DNA from: Clostridium bowmanii
GTDB taxonomy: Bacteria > Bacillota > Clostridia > Clostridiales > Clostridiaceae
NCBI RefSeq assembly: GCF_018861315.1
Contig: NZ_JAHLDL010000022.1
Coordinates: 18,085-82,084 of the forward strand
Direction of reading: 5' to 3'
Length of the DNA: 64,000 bases
This document shows positions 35,911 through 44,961 of this stretch, piece after piece; positions within the stretch are counted from its first letter, which is position 1, and each line of letters begins with the position of its first letter. The position numbers and the translations under genes were made by a program. A model generated the notes under the pieces. The model was not told where the DNA came from and did no database searches. It saw only the letters and a program-made list of their open reading frames with translations.

Positions 35911-36601
35911 TTTTTTCACCCACCTCAAACTTATATCCTGTTCCCCATACTGTAACAATAAATTTCCTATATTCACCTATACTCTCTCGTAACATTTTTA
36001 TATGTGTGTCTACAGTCCTGTCATCACCAATAAAGTCATAGTCCCAAACCTCATTAAGCAGTTGTTCTCTAGAGAATACTCTATTAGGGTTGTTAGCAAA
36101 AAAAGTAAGCAAACTATATTCTTTAGGAGTAAGTGTAATTATATTGCCATTTACATAAGTATTTCTTGAATCAAATTCTATAACAAGCCCTTGGAAAGAT
36201 ACTGTATTTTCTTTTTTAGCTTCAAGGTCAATGCTAGAACTTCTTCTTATTATTGCCTTCATACGTGCAAGAAGTTCCTTGGGACTGAATGGTTTTATCA
36301 TGTAATCATCCACACCAAGCTCAAAACCGAAAAGCTTATCATATTCCTCTCCCCTTGCAGTAAGCATAATTATAGGCACATCAGAGGTCTTACGTATTTC
36401 CCTACATACACTCCAACCATCTATTTTAGGCATCATAACATCTAATATAATCAATGAATATTTATTCTGTTTGAATAGCTCTAGTGCTTTTACACCATCG
36501 GCTGCTTCATGTATATCATACCCTTCTAAGCTGGTATATTCTTTTATCATATCTCTCATGCGTTCTTCGTCATCAACAAGAAGTATTTTTTCATTATCCA
36601 A
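35891..36601 (-). CDS. OmpR-family response regulator
   Basis: 236 aa. Receiver domain with DDEE, LIILDVMMP and KPFS. Winged-helix DNA-binding domain (LTPKEYSLLTFFANNPNRVFSREQLL region, DDRTVDTHIKMLR, GTGYKFEV). Overlaps the kinase gene. It likely controls the DUF2680 gene upstream, though no operator was found. Confidence 0.95.
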   Translation of the reverse strand: MDNEKILLVDDEERMRDMIKEYTSLEGYDIHEAADGVKALELFKQNKYSLIILDVMMPKIDGWSVCREIRKTSDVPIIMLTARGEEYDKLFGFELGVDDYMIKPFSPKELLARMKAIIRRSSSIDLEAKKENTVSFQGLVIEFDSRNTYVNGNIITLTPKEYSLLTFFANNPNRVFSREQLLNEVWDYDFIGDDRTVDTHIKMLRESIGEYRKFIVTVWGTGYKFEVGEKNEKHSS

Positions 36602-36661
36602 TTAAATCCACCTCCTTCTTATAGAACCTATTATACTATAATTTCCTGAGTAAAACTAAGC

Positions 36662-36699
36662 AAAACTACTGAAATATAGTTATATACTTCAGTAGTTTT
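36662..36699. terminator. Terminator between the DUF2680 gene and the two-component genes
   Basis: Arms AAAACTACTGAA and TTCAGTAGTTTT are perfect 12-bp inverted repeats, with T-rich flanks. Confidence 0.75.
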
Positions 36700-36730
36700 A
36701 TTGGCTTACTAATGCAAACCTTTGATATTC

Positions 36731-37213
36731 TTATTTTGTAGTTCCTTCTGTTGTAACTGCACATCCATCACCATTACGTTGTCCTGATCCTTGACCCATA
36801 CCTCGACCCATTCCTTTTCCTCGTCCTTGCCCTTTCCCAAAGCCTGTGCCATTCATTTTACCTATTCCCACACTGCCTGCTCCATCACAAGTTAGCTGAT
36901 TAGTCTTGATATCATTATAAATTTTGTCCGCCTCTGCCTGAGTTAAGTTACCATCTTTTACTCTTTGATCTAGTATTACTTTTTTCTGCTTCAGTGACTC
37001 AGCTTTAAACTCATCTAACTTGCCTGCTTCGCTTGCAATTGTTCCATAAGTTTTTCCAGAAGTTCTCTCTTTTGCAACCTCTTCTACTGTTTTCCCTGTT
37101 AAGCCTGCCGTTATATCAGCTGGTGACTTTGTAGCTACTACTCCAAAAACAACGCTGGTACTAAGTACACTTACTACCGCAATAGATAAAACAACTTTTT
37201 TAATATTTTTCAT
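36731..37213 (-). CDS. DUF2680-family secreted protein with Gly/Met/Arg-rich tail
   Basis: About 160 aa. A Sec signal (MKNIKKVVLSIAVVSVLSTS) is followed by a helical DUF2680-type region (DQRVKDGNLTQAEADKIYNDIK). The tail is full of GKGQGRGKGMGRGMGQGS-like repeats. Such proteins often lie beside two-component systems in clostridia. Function unknown. The start is taken at the ATG after GAGGAG. Confidence 0.75.
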   Translation of the reverse strand: MKNIKKVVLSIAVVSVLSTSVVFGVVATKSPADITAGLTGKTVEEVAKERTSGKTYGTIASEAGKLDEFKAESLKQKKVILDQRVKDGNLTQAEADKIYNDIKTNQLTCDGAGSVGIGKMNGTGFGKGQGRGKGMGRGMGQGSGQRNGDGCAVTTEGTTK

Positions 37214-37359
37214 AAAACACTCACTCCTCATAATTTTTTATTTACTTTATATATTTAGTATAAGGGGCAATTGTGATAGAAGTATGATAGAACTTAGAAC
37301 TAATGGTGAAACTTTACTAATAATTAATCCCATACAATAATTAATACTTGTTCATAATC

Positions 37360-37389
37360 ATTGATAAAACTTAAAATAAGGGTTATAGT
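37360..37389 (+). promoter_or_regulatory. Sigma-A promoter of the 51-aa protein
   Basis: TTGATA (37360-37365) and TATAGT (37384-37389) with 18 bp spacing, 44 bases before the start codon. Confidence 0.5.
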
Positions 37390-37432
37390 GTAATTAATAA
37401 GTTGATACTATTTAAAAAGGAGAGGATAATTA

Positions 37433-37588
37433 ATGCCTGATAAAGAAAAAAAACTAAGTCCAGAGGAAATATCAAAGATAGAAAAAGCTAAACTTGAAGA
37501 GGCAAAAAAAGTTGCTAATTACGAACAACCACCATCTGATTCTGAGTTTGAAATATGTGGCCCTTTAGATTGTGACAAACAACTTTAA
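37433..37588 (+). CDS. Small acidic/lysine-rich protein (51 aa)
   Basis: MPDKEKKLSPEEISKIEKAK then LEEAKKVANYEQPP, ending EFEICGPLDCDKQL. RBS AAGGAGAGG is seven bases before the ATG, with a promoter upstream and a terminator after it, so the unit is complete. It is a helical charged peptide with two cysteines near the C-terminus. No family recognised. Confidence 0.65.
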   Translation: MPDKEKKLSPEEISKIEKAKLEEAKKVANYEQPPSDSEFEICGPLDCDKQL

Positions 37589-37601
37589 ACCAGCTAAAAA
37601 A

Positions 37602-37647
37602 AACAATCTCTTTACCTAAATTAATTTAGATAAAGAGATTGTTTTTT
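37602..37647. terminator. Bidirectional terminator
   Basis: AATCTCTTTA and TAAAGAGATT arms plus inner CTAAAT/ATTTAG, with a T-run on the plus strand and an A-run on the other side. Serves the 51-aa gene and the sugar ABC operon. Confidence 0.85.
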
Positions 37648-37686
37648 TTAACCTTAGGTTTTAACCTACTTTATCAATTCTATTTA

Positions 37687-38541
37687 TTAACCCTTAACAC
37701 TACCTACGGTTAATCCACCAACAAGGTATTTAGATAGACAAATAAATAAAATCATTACAGGTAAAGCTGTAATTAAGGCCCCTGCAGAGTAAATACCCCA
37801 TGCAGTTGAAAATTGTCCTTGCATACTTATAAGTCCAACGGGCAGTGTTAATTTTCCCGTTTCATTAATGATTACACTGGCAACTATATATTCAGACCAG
37901 GCTCCCATGAATGAGAACAATGCTGTTAATGCAACAGCAGGCTTTGCAAGTGGTAATATTATCTGGTAAAAAGACCTAAATACTGAAGCTCCATCTACGT
38001 AAGCACTCTCTTCAAGAGACTTAGGAATAGTATCATAAAAACCCTTCATCATCCAAATGTTAAAAGGAATTGAAGTAGATACATAGATTATTGCCAAGGC
38101 AATATAGCTATTTGTCATCTTTAAATTAATTATCATTAAATACAATGGTAACAAAGTCATAGCTAATGGAAACATCTGAGTAACTAAAATCAAGGATAAC
38201 CCCATTTTTTTGCCTCTAAATTCAAACCTAGAAAATGCATACCCAGCTGTAACAGAAACTAATACACTAAAAATGCAGGCTGCAGTTGATACAATTAAGC
38301 TATGAGTAAGCCAGCCTAACAAATTATATTGTATAAAAGCTTGTCTGAAATTGTCAAATGTTGCATTAGGGGGAATTATACTTAAAGATTTAGTATATAT
38401 TGCATTTGCTGGTCTTAAAGATACTTGTAATATAGTTAATATTGGATATATTGAGCATATACAAGCAACTATCAAAAATGCATATATCAATATTATTTTT
38501 GAAAGAGAATCCCCTCTATTGAATCTATCACTTTTCTTCAT
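37687..38541 (-). CDS. Maltodextrin ABC permease, MalG-like
   Basis: 284 aa with six membrane segments. The EAA loop is EESAYVDGASVFRSFYQIILPLAKPA. C-terminal FICLSKYLVGGLTVGSVKG is typical of MalG/CUT1 family permeases. Last gene of the operon. Confidence 0.92.
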   Translation of the reverse strand: MKKSDRFNRGDSLSKIILIYAFLIVACICSIYPILTILQVSLRPANAIYTKSLSIIPPNATFDNFRQAFIQYNLLGWLTHSLIVSTAACIFSVLVSVTAGYAFSRFEFRGKKMGLSLILVTQMFPLAMTLLPLYLMIINLKMTNSYIALAIIYVSTSIPFNIWMMKGFYDTIPKSLEESAYVDGASVFRSFYQIILPLAKPAVALTALFSFMGAWSEYIVASVIINETGKLTLPVGLISMQGQFSTAWGIYSAGALITALPVMILFICLSKYLVGGLTVGSVKG

Positions 38542-38552
38542 ACAAATCCCCT

Positions 38553-39482
38553 CTAATCTTCTGATTTTTGAGCTCTAATAAAGAATGTACTAAATGCGAG
38601 CAAAATTAAGAATATAATTACTGAAAGTGCTGCTGATTGGCCATACCTGAAATATTGGAATGCTCTTTTAAATACCATAGTTATAAGAATCTGAGATTCA
38701 TCTGAAGCTGAACCAGTAGTAATTATGTATATTACATTAACCATATTAAATGTCCATACTGTTCCCAGTATTATAGCAGGGGTAAGTATTGGCTTTAAAA
38801 GTGGTAATGTTATATTTTTAAATTTTTGAAAACCTGTTGCTCCATCAAGATCTGCAGCTTCATATAACTCCTCTGGAATACTTGTAAGTCCGCCAAGTGA
38901 TATCATCATCATAAAAGGAATTCCAAGCCATATATTAGTTATAATACATGCTACAAAGGTCCAACTTGGTACGGATAGCCATGGAATTGCTGCTGCACTT
39001 CCAAAAAGCTTTGTTAAAATAATATTAATAGAACCGTATTCCACATTATACATGCCCTTCCATGTCATCGCAGCTATGTATTGTGGTACTGCCCAAGGTA
39101 GGATAAGTAAAACTCTTATAAATGCTTTACCAGGTAATTTTCTGTTTAAAACTATTGCAAGAAATAATCCAAAGGCAACATGGAAAAATACATTGATAGC
39201 AGTCCATAATATTGTTCTAATTAAAGTTGAATAAAATAAACTATCAGCAAGTATATTTTTGTAATTATCAAAGCCGATCCAAGGATATTTCTGACTTTTC
39301 AAATTTAATAACGTAACATTTTTAAAGGAAATTACTATTTCATATATAAGTGGATAAGCTACAACAAGTACTAAAATTATAGTGGCTGGTGCTAAAAAAA
39401 AGAAAGGTGTCATCTTACTTTGTCCTATTCCTACACTACTATTGTTTTTTTTCTTTTTTATTTTTTTAACAGTACCGTCCAT
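38553..39482 (-). CDS. Maltodextrin ABC permease, MalF-like
   Basis: 309 aa with six membrane segments. The EAA loop is EELYEAADLDGATGFQKFKN. A Lys/Asn-rich N-terminus precedes TM1. It pairs with the MalG-like permease. No ATPase gene lies here, so a shared MsmX-like ATPase elsewhere is expected. Confidence 0.92.
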   Translation of the reverse strand: MDGTVKKIKKKKNNSSVGIGQSKMTPFFFLAPATIILVLVVAYPLIYEIVISFKNVTLLNLKSQKYPWIGFDNYKNILADSLFYSTLIRTILWTAINVFFHVAFGLFLAIVLNRKLPGKAFIRVLLILPWAVPQYIAAMTWKGMYNVEYGSINIILTKLFGSAAAIPWLSVPSWTFVACIITNIWLGIPFMMMISLGGLTSIPEELYEAADLDGATGFQKFKNITLPLLKPILTPAIILGTVWTFNMVNVIYIITTGSASDESQILITMVFKRAFQYFRYGQSAALSVIIFLILLAFSTFFIRAQKSED

Positions 39483-39505
39483 GTGATTGCTCCTTTCTTA
39501 GAAGA

Positions 39506-39526
39506 AAAAGGGGATTTCTCCCCTTT
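39506..39526 (-). terminator. Intercistronic hairpin between malE-like and malF-like genes
   Basis: AAAGGGGAGAAATCCCCTTTT forms a tight stem between the binding protein and permease genes. It probably sets a higher level of binding protein. Confidence 0.6.
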
Positions 39527-39538
39527 CTTAAATGAAAA

Positions 39539-40822
39539 TTATAGTCCTAAAGCTTTTATTCCATCGATAGCTTTCTTCTGCATAATTGCTCCTGCAGCTT
39601 CTGGCTTTGTTTTTCCTGATAATACGTCTTGTTGAACTGGTTTAAGAGCATCCCAAATAGCTCTCATTTGTGTAATAATTGGCATTGGTTTTGATAGTGC
39701 TAATTGATCCTTTTGTCCTGCTATTAATGGATTTCCTGTAATCTTAACATCTTTCATAGCCTCAATATTAGTTGGAGTTTGTTGATGTCCATCAACCATT
39801 TTCAATTGTGAATCTTTTGAATTTACAAATAAAAGGAAAGTTTTAACTGCTGCTAATTTATCTTTGTCAGTTACTCCTGCAGATACTGTATATCCTTTAA
39901 CAGCTGAGTATGGAGCTGGAGATTTACCGTTTATTGTAGGTATTGGCATTATACCAAAGTCGATTCCAGCTTTAGTATAGTCTGCAAATCCCCAAGGTCC
40001 GTTGAGCTCAAATGCGGCTTTTCCACCTTTGAAGAGGTTGTCAGCTACTGTTCCATCTGCTTCTTTAGGAATTAAGCCTTCAGTGTGAATCTTTTTCATG
40101 AAAGTCATCCACTGAGCAACAGCTGGTGTATCTAATGTTGGTTTTGGTGTTGCTGCGTTAACATCATCAAATACTTCTCCACCAAATGCTCCGAGGAAAG
40201 GAATTGAGAAAAATGGTTCTACTTCATTGAATACTAGACCATAATCAACTTTTCCTTCTTTTTTAAGTTTTAATCCCATTGCTTCTAACTCTTCAAAAGT
40301 TTTTGGAGGAGTTGGAACTAGTTTCTTATTGTAAGCAATTAAAAGTTCATTACCATTTCTATCTGGAAGCATATATTGTTTTCCTAAAAATTTAGCAGCT
40401 TCTAATGCTAATGGATCTATTTGAGCCATAAAATCTGCTCCAAGAATAGTATCAATAGGTTGTACTAAACTACCTGGAACAAATACTCCAAGGTTATCAT
40501 TTGGTCCAAGAACTATATCAGGGCCTGTTGTCCCTAGTGATGCTGTTGTATAATTTTTTCTCAATTCTTCAGTTTCATAATGTGTTCTCTTAACTGTTAT
40601 GTTTTTGTTTGCAGCTTTAAATTCAGTAATCAATCCATCAAGAGCCTTTTGTGTTGTAGGGTCATCTGCTTCCCATATAGCTAAACTTACAGGTTTAGTT
40701 GATTCTACGACAGCTGTTGTTTTTTCAGGTGTAACTGCTGCCTTTTTTGTACACCCAGCCATTGATCCTACTACTAAAGTAGATATCATAGCCATAGCTA
40801 TTATTAGTTTGATTTTTTTCAT
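39539..40822 (-). CDS. Maltose/maltodextrin-binding lipoprotein
   Basis: 427 aa. The signal ends in lipobox MAGC. It is MalE-like (LAIWEADDPTTQKALDGL, LPDRNGNELLIAYNKKL, FELNGPWGFADY). First gene of the transport group, with LacI-type operators upstream. Confidence 0.92.
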   Translation of the reverse strand: MKKIKLIIAMAMISTLVVGSMAGCTKKAAVTPEKTTAVVESTKPVSLAIWEADDPTTQKALDGLITEFKAANKNITVKRTHYETEELRKNYTTASLGTTGPDIVLGPNDNLGVFVPGSLVQPIDTILGADFMAQIDPLALEAAKFLGKQYMLPDRNGNELLIAYNKKLVPTPPKTFEELEAMGLKLKKEGKVDYGLVFNEVEPFFSIPFLGAFGGEVFDDVNAATPKPTLDTPAVAQWMTFMKKIHTEGLIPKEADGTVADNLFKGGKAAFELNGPWGFADYTKAGIDFGIMPIPTINGKSPAPYSAVKGYTVSAGVTDKDKLAAVKTFLLFVNSKDSQLKMVDGHQQTPTNIEAMKDVKITGNPLIAGQKDQLALSKPMPIITQMRAIWDALKPVQQDVLSGKTKPEAAGAIMQKKAIDGIKALGL

Positions 40823-40883
40823 TTTTTTTCCCCCTTAATATAATAAATTAATGATTTTAAATTTACCCAAATGTTTATTTATC

Positions 40884-40919
40884 TTGCAAACGATTTTATC
40901 GTTCTGTGCAACCGTTTGC
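40884..40919. promoter_or_regulatory. LacI-family operators upstream of the malE-like gene
   Basis: GCAACCGTTTGC (40908-40919) is a near-perfect palindrome of the LacI/GalR type. GCAAACGA at about 40886 is a second, partial site. A MalR-like or CcpA repressor is expected. Confidence 0.6.
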
Positions 40920-41048
40920 TTAACTTTATTTTACTATTAGTTTCTTTATATGTCAAACAGTTTTTTGAAAATTATTTTTGATAATTGAAATATTTATATT
41001 TATACTTTCAAAGGAGCCATTAAACACTATTTCCTCCTTCATCCCCCC

Positions 41049-42338
41049 CTAAATTTCAAAAATTATTATCTTATTTTCAAGGACTAATTTACCCTGAGCA
41101 ACTGTAGTAACTGTGCCATCTGTAAGATTTCTATATTTACCATCAGCTACATTTATGATTATCTCTCCCTGCTCCTTACCTACATTAAATATTCCTACAA
41201 GTTTTCTATTTTTAAGCTTGTAAGATGATAAAATAACATCTTTATCCTGAACCGTATAGATTTCATAAAAGCCCTTAGCCATAATTTCTCTTTTTTTTAT
41301 TTCTCCAAGAGTTTTTAATAAATCTACAAAGTCTTTTTTTATAGAATGTAAATTTATTTTATCTACATCAAAAAGACTTGGTGTGTGTTTTTCCTCTGCC
41401 TCCTGTCCTGCATATAAAAGTGTACATCCCTTTTGGAAATATAGAAATCCTGTCCAAATCCTTAATGTTTCTTCATCTGGAATAAGCTCTTTTGCTCTAG
41501 GCTGATCATGATTTTCTAGAAACCTTAACTTAACATAATTATCTGGATAAGTTGATTCTTGAATAGAAACTCTATCTATATATTGTTTTAATGAATTTTT
41601 TCCGCTTAAATATCCTAAGTACTCAACGTTCACATCATAATCGTAGGCCATATCAAAGGCCTGGTATATTTCACTATCAGATAGCCCTACAAACCCATTT
41701 TTTCTCATAGTTAGAATGAATTCCGGATGAACACTCTCTGAAAGCCATATGATATTTTCATTAATTTTTGCTACTTCTGCTCTTGCACTTAGCCAAAATT
41801 CTAGTGGTACAAGTGGAGCCACATCACATCTAAATCCATCTACCCCAATGGTTGTCCAATATTTCAAGGTCTCAATTTGGTAATCCCACAACTTCATATT
41901 GTTATAATCAAGGTCTACTACATCTGTCCACTCTCCAACCTTGTTTCCCATTAAACCATTTGTTTTTTTATAAAAGAACTCTGGATGATTTTCTACAAGC
42001 CAAGAATCTGGAGAAGTATGATTATAAACTACATCTATTATACATTTCATTCCTAGAGAGTGTATCTTCATAAGTAAACTCTTAAATTCTTCTAAACTTC
42101 CATACTCAGGGTTTACTTCCCTATAGTTTTTTATTGCATAAGGGCAACCAATTTCACCTTTTTTATTTTTAATTCCAATAGGATGAATAGGCATTAGCCA
42201 TATAATATCAGTTCCTAAACACTTTATTCTTTCTAAATCCTCTTCAACATTCTTAAATGTTCCATTAATTCCATGATTTCTGACGTACACAGAGTACATT
42301 ACCTTGTTTCTCAAAGACACCCTTGTATTAATAGCCAT
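41049..42338 (-). CDS. GH13 alpha-glucosidase / cyclomaltodextrinase-like enzyme
   Basis: 429 aa, cytosolic, no signal peptide. Family 13 motifs are DVVYNHTS, DGFRCDVAPLVP (nucleophile Asp), WLSESVHPEF (acid/base Glu) and FLENHDQPRA. It probably hydrolyses imported maltodextrin. It precedes the ABC genes on the same strand and has its own operator-like sequence upstream. Confidence 0.92.
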   Translation of the reverse strand: MAINTRVSLRNKVMYSVYVRNHGINGTFKNVEEDLERIKCLGTDIIWLMPIHPIGIKNKKGEIGCPYAIKNYREVNPEYGSLEEFKSLLMKIHSLGMKCIIDVVYNHTSPDSWLVENHPEFFYKKTNGLMGNKVGEWTDVVDLDYNNMKLWDYQIETLKYWTTIGVDGFRCDVAPLVPLEFWLSARAEVAKINENIIWLSESVHPEFILTMRKNGFVGLSDSEIYQAFDMAYDYDVNVEYLGYLSGKNSLKQYIDRVSIQESTYPDNYVKLRFLENHDQPRAKELIPDEETLRIWTGFLYFQKGCTLLYAGQEAEEKHTPSLFDVDKINLHSIKKDFVDLLKTLGEIKKREIMAKGFYEIYTVQDKDVILSSYKLKNRKLVGIFNVGKEQGEIIINVADGKYRNLTDGTVTTVAQGKLVLENKIIIFEI

Positions 42339-42396
42339 AAAACACCTCTTTCTATTATTATTGTTTCCTATCTTTTATCACTTTTTATTCTTTTGT

Positions 42397-42408
42397 GCAA
42401 ACGAATGC
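42397..42408. promoter_or_regulatory. LacI-type operator upstream of the GH13 gene
   Basis: GCAAACGAATGC resembles the site before the malE-like gene. It lies 59 bases upstream of the start codon. Confidence 0.5.
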
Positions 42409-42429
42409 ATAAAATGTAAAAGAATAAGG

Positions 42430-42473
42430 AACAACGGTTTCAAATTTATTATACTTGAAATCGTTATTCCCTT
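42430..42473 (-). terminator. Terminator of glpP
   Basis: ATAACGATTTCAAG pairs with TTTGAAACCGTTGTT (minus strand), with an A/T-rich loop, about 50 bases after the glpP stop. Confidence 0.55.
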
Positions 42474-42523
42474 CAACAGACAAATAAGTAAGAACAACAC
42501 TAGAAGTTAGTTTTTTTCTACTC

Positions 42524-43090
42524 CTAAGATAAATTCCATAATTCACGATTTGTTGTTGAAATAGCCATAGCGCCTGCACCTAGTGAATCCATTACATCCC
42601 GCTTAGTTTGAATAAGCCCTCCAGCAATAATTGGAACTCTCACTTGATTTTCCATGCTTTTAATAATCCTACTTGCAACACCAGGCATAACCTCTACTGC
42701 ATCCGGAAGTACCGCTTGTATATTTTTTATTCCTGTCATTAGAGAAAGTGCATCCACTACGAATATTCTCTGTATTACACAAAAATTTAGTTTTTTCCCG
42801 TTTTTTATATTTGTTGCCTTTGTAGTTATAATCCCATAAGGAGCTCCACATTGCTTTATAAAAAGCATCCCTGTATGGTCTCCCTTTAATCCTTCTATTA
42901 AATCCACGTGAACAAATACTACTTTGCCTGCCGCTTTAAGCTTTTCACATATATCCTTTAGATTTATTATGCTTCCATACAATACAAACACAACAAGAAC
43001 ATTACTAGAAATTACTTTTTCTAAATCTTCATCATTTCTTATGGCTCCAATAACTGGGTTCTCTATTAGTAATTGATCTAGTTTTCTCAA
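42524..43090 (-). CDS. glpP: Glycerol-3-phosphate responsive antiterminator
   Basis: 188 aa, GlpP family, a TIM-barrel-like RNA-binding regulator that prevents termination at glp leaders when G3P is bound. Motifs are NPVIGAIRNDEDLEK, VFVHVDLIEGLKGD, GIITTK, EVMPGVASRI, PIIAGGLI. TTG start after GGAGG. Divergent from the glp operon whose leader has a terminator hairpin. Confidence 0.95.
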   Translation of the reverse strand: MRKLDQLLIENPVIGAIRNDEDLEKVISSNVLVVFVLYGSIINLKDICEKLKAAGKVVFVHVDLIEGLKGDHTGMLFIKQCGAPYGIITTKATNIKNGKKLNFCVIQRIFVVDALSLMTGIKNIQAVLPDAVEVMPGVASRIIKSMENQVRVPIIAGGLIQTKRDVMDSLGAGAMAISTTNRELWNLS

Positions 43091-43372
43091 TGTGTATCCT
43101 CCAAAAATTTATTTTAGTCAATTTAAATTAAAAAATACAATACCACCTTATTATGGTTGTATTATGTTGAGATATTTCAAATAAATTAATTTTATCACAG
43201 TGTTATTTCTCTTTCAAGTTATTTTATCTATTTATTCTTATACAAATACATAAAAATAATTCTTTCATTATAAGGAACATTATAGAGAACATTTAAAGCA
43301 AAAAAATTATTTTAAATATGTTTATATAAATTGATATATAAATTCTTTATTTAGGTTTATAAGGATTAGGTC

Positions 43373-43388
43373 TTGCAATCGTTTAATC
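43373..43388. promoter_or_regulatory. cre/LacI-like site upstream of the glp operon
   Basis: TTGCAATCGTTTAATC resembles the CcpA cre consensus (WTGNAANCGNWNNCW) with mismatches. It would fit carbon catabolite control of glycerol use. Confidence 0.35.
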
Positions 43389-43428
43389 ATTATGTTAATA
43401 TTAAGTTAAATAATTTAGAGGCGAAGAG

Positions 43429-43485
43429 AAGAGAGCCTTGATTTTTAGGTATTTTTATACCTATTTTTCAAGGTTCTCTTTTTAT
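43429..43485 (+). promoter_or_regulatory. GlpP-controlled terminator leader of the glp operon
   Basis: AAGAGAGCCTTGA pairs with TCAAGGTTCTCTT around an inner AGGTA/ATACCT stem, followed by TTTTTAT. It ends 19 bases before the first start codon, so it must be bypassed. glpP is adjacent and divergent. Confidence 0.75.
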
Positions 43486-43506
43486 TTGCGTTTAGGAGGT
43501 AATATG

Positions 43507-44946
43507 ATGTTTGATGTAACTATTATTGGAGCTGGTATTGTGGGATGCTCAATATCAAGAGAGCTATCTAAATATAATATAAAAACCTGTGTACTTGAAA
43601 AATCTAGTGATGTGGGTTCTGGAACATCAAAGGCAAATAGTGCTATTGTCCATGCAGGGCATGATGCAAGTCCAAGTACTTTGAAGGGGAAATTAAATGC
43701 TATAGGTAATGCAATGTATACAGAACTTGCAAAAGAATTAGATTTCCCATTTAAGAGAAATGGATCATTGGTTCTGTGCTTTGATAAGGAGAATCTAGTG
43801 GATCTGGATAATTTACTTCATCAAGGAGAAAAAAATGGAGTGCCCGATTTAGTTATTTTGAGTGGTGATCAAGTTAGAGAAATGGAACCTAATGTAACTA
43901 AAGCCTGTGTTGGTGCCTTATATGCTCCAACTGGAGGAATTGTTTGTCCATATGAAATGACTATTGCTATGGCTGAAAATGCATACACCAATGGAGTAAA
44001 ATTTGAATTTGAAACCGCAGTAACTTCCATTGAAAAAAATAAAGATAGCTATGTTATAAAAACAAATAAAGGTGATTTTGAAACAAAAATAGTCATAAAT
44101 GCAGCTGGTTTATTCTCAGATGAAATTAATAATATGGTGAGCCAGCACAAGTTTAAGATACTTCCAAAACGAGGAGAATACGTTTTATTTGATAAAGCTG
44201 TGGGAGATTTAGTAACAAAAACTATTTTTCAACTTCCAACTAAACTTGGAAAAGGTGTATTAGTTACTCCTACTGTAGACGGCAATCTTCTAATTGGACC
44301 TGATGCTGTAGATTCAAAAGGCAAAGATGATCTTAATACAACCAAGGAAGGTATTGATGATATTTTATTGAATGCGCAGTTAAGTCTTCAAGAGCCGCTT
44401 CCCATGAATATGGTAATAACTTCATTTGCAGGTAACAGAGCAAAAACTAAAGGAAATGATTTTATAATTGGCGAAGCCTCAGATGCTGAAAATTTTATTA
44501 ATGTAGCATCAATTGATTCTCCAGGTTTAACTAGTGCTCCAAGTATTGCCGTAATGGTAGTGGATATAGTAAAAGAAAAATTATCACCTGAAAAAAATGT
44601 TGGATTCAACCCTATACGACAAGGTATAAGAAAATTTAGAGAAATGTCAAACGAGGAACGAAAAGAAATAATTAAAAAAATACCTGAATACGGAAAAATT
44701 ATTTGCAGGTGTGAAACTGTAACAGAAGGTGAAATTTTAGATTCAATAAGAAGACCTCTTGGAGCAAAAACACTTGATGGAGTTAAAAGGCGTACAAGAG
44801 CAGGAATGGGTAGATGCCAATCTGGTTTTTGCGCTACAAGAGTTGTAGACATTCTTTCAAAAGAACTTAATATACCTCGCTCCGCTGTTACAAAATCAGG
44901 TGGGGATTCTATTTTATTAACTGGCAAGAACAAAGAATCACTATAA
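43507..44946 (+). CDS. glpA: FAD-dependent glycerol-3-phosphate dehydrogenase with BFD-like Fe-S domain
   Basis: About 479 aa. It oxidises G3P to DHAP. The dinucleotide motif is IIGAGIVGCSISREL. A C-terminal BFD-like [2Fe-2S] domain carries CRCETVTEGE and CQSGFC. The start is taken at the second of two ATGs, seven bases after AGGAGG. It forms a GlpABC-like complex with the next two genes. Confidence 0.93.
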   Translation: MFDVTIIGAGIVGCSISRELSKYNIKTCVLEKSSDVGSGTSKANSAIVHAGHDASPSTLKGKLNAIGNAMYTELAKELDFPFKRNGSLVLCFDKENLVDLDNLLHQGEKNGVPDLVILSGDQVREMEPNVTKACVGALYAPTGGIVCPYEMTIAMAENAYTNGVKFEFETAVTSIEKNKDSYVIKTNKGDFETKIVINAAGLFSDEINNMVSQHKFKILPKRGEYVLFDKAVGDLVTKTIFQLPTKLGKGVLVTPTVDGNLLIGPDAVDSKGKDDLNTTKEGIDDILLNAQLSLQEPLPMNMVITSFAGNRAKTKGNDFIIGEASDAENFINVASIDSPGLTSAPSIAVMVVDIVKEKLSPEKNVGFNPIRQGIRKFREMSNEERKEIIKKIPEYGKIICRCETVTEGEILDSIRRPLGAKTLDGVKRRTRAGMGRCQSGFCATRVVDILSKELNIPRSAVTKSGGDSILLTGKNKESL

Positions 44947-44961
44947 ATTGGAGGAATATAT

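Noticed and set aside
42385..42579. 64-aa minus-strand ORF after glpP
   Set aside because: It overlaps the glpP 3' end and its terminator, has no RBS and no family resemblance.
43438..43506. Longer N-terminus of the G3P dehydrogenase
   Set aside because: This region is the terminator leader; AGGAGG and ATG at 43507 fit the family start.
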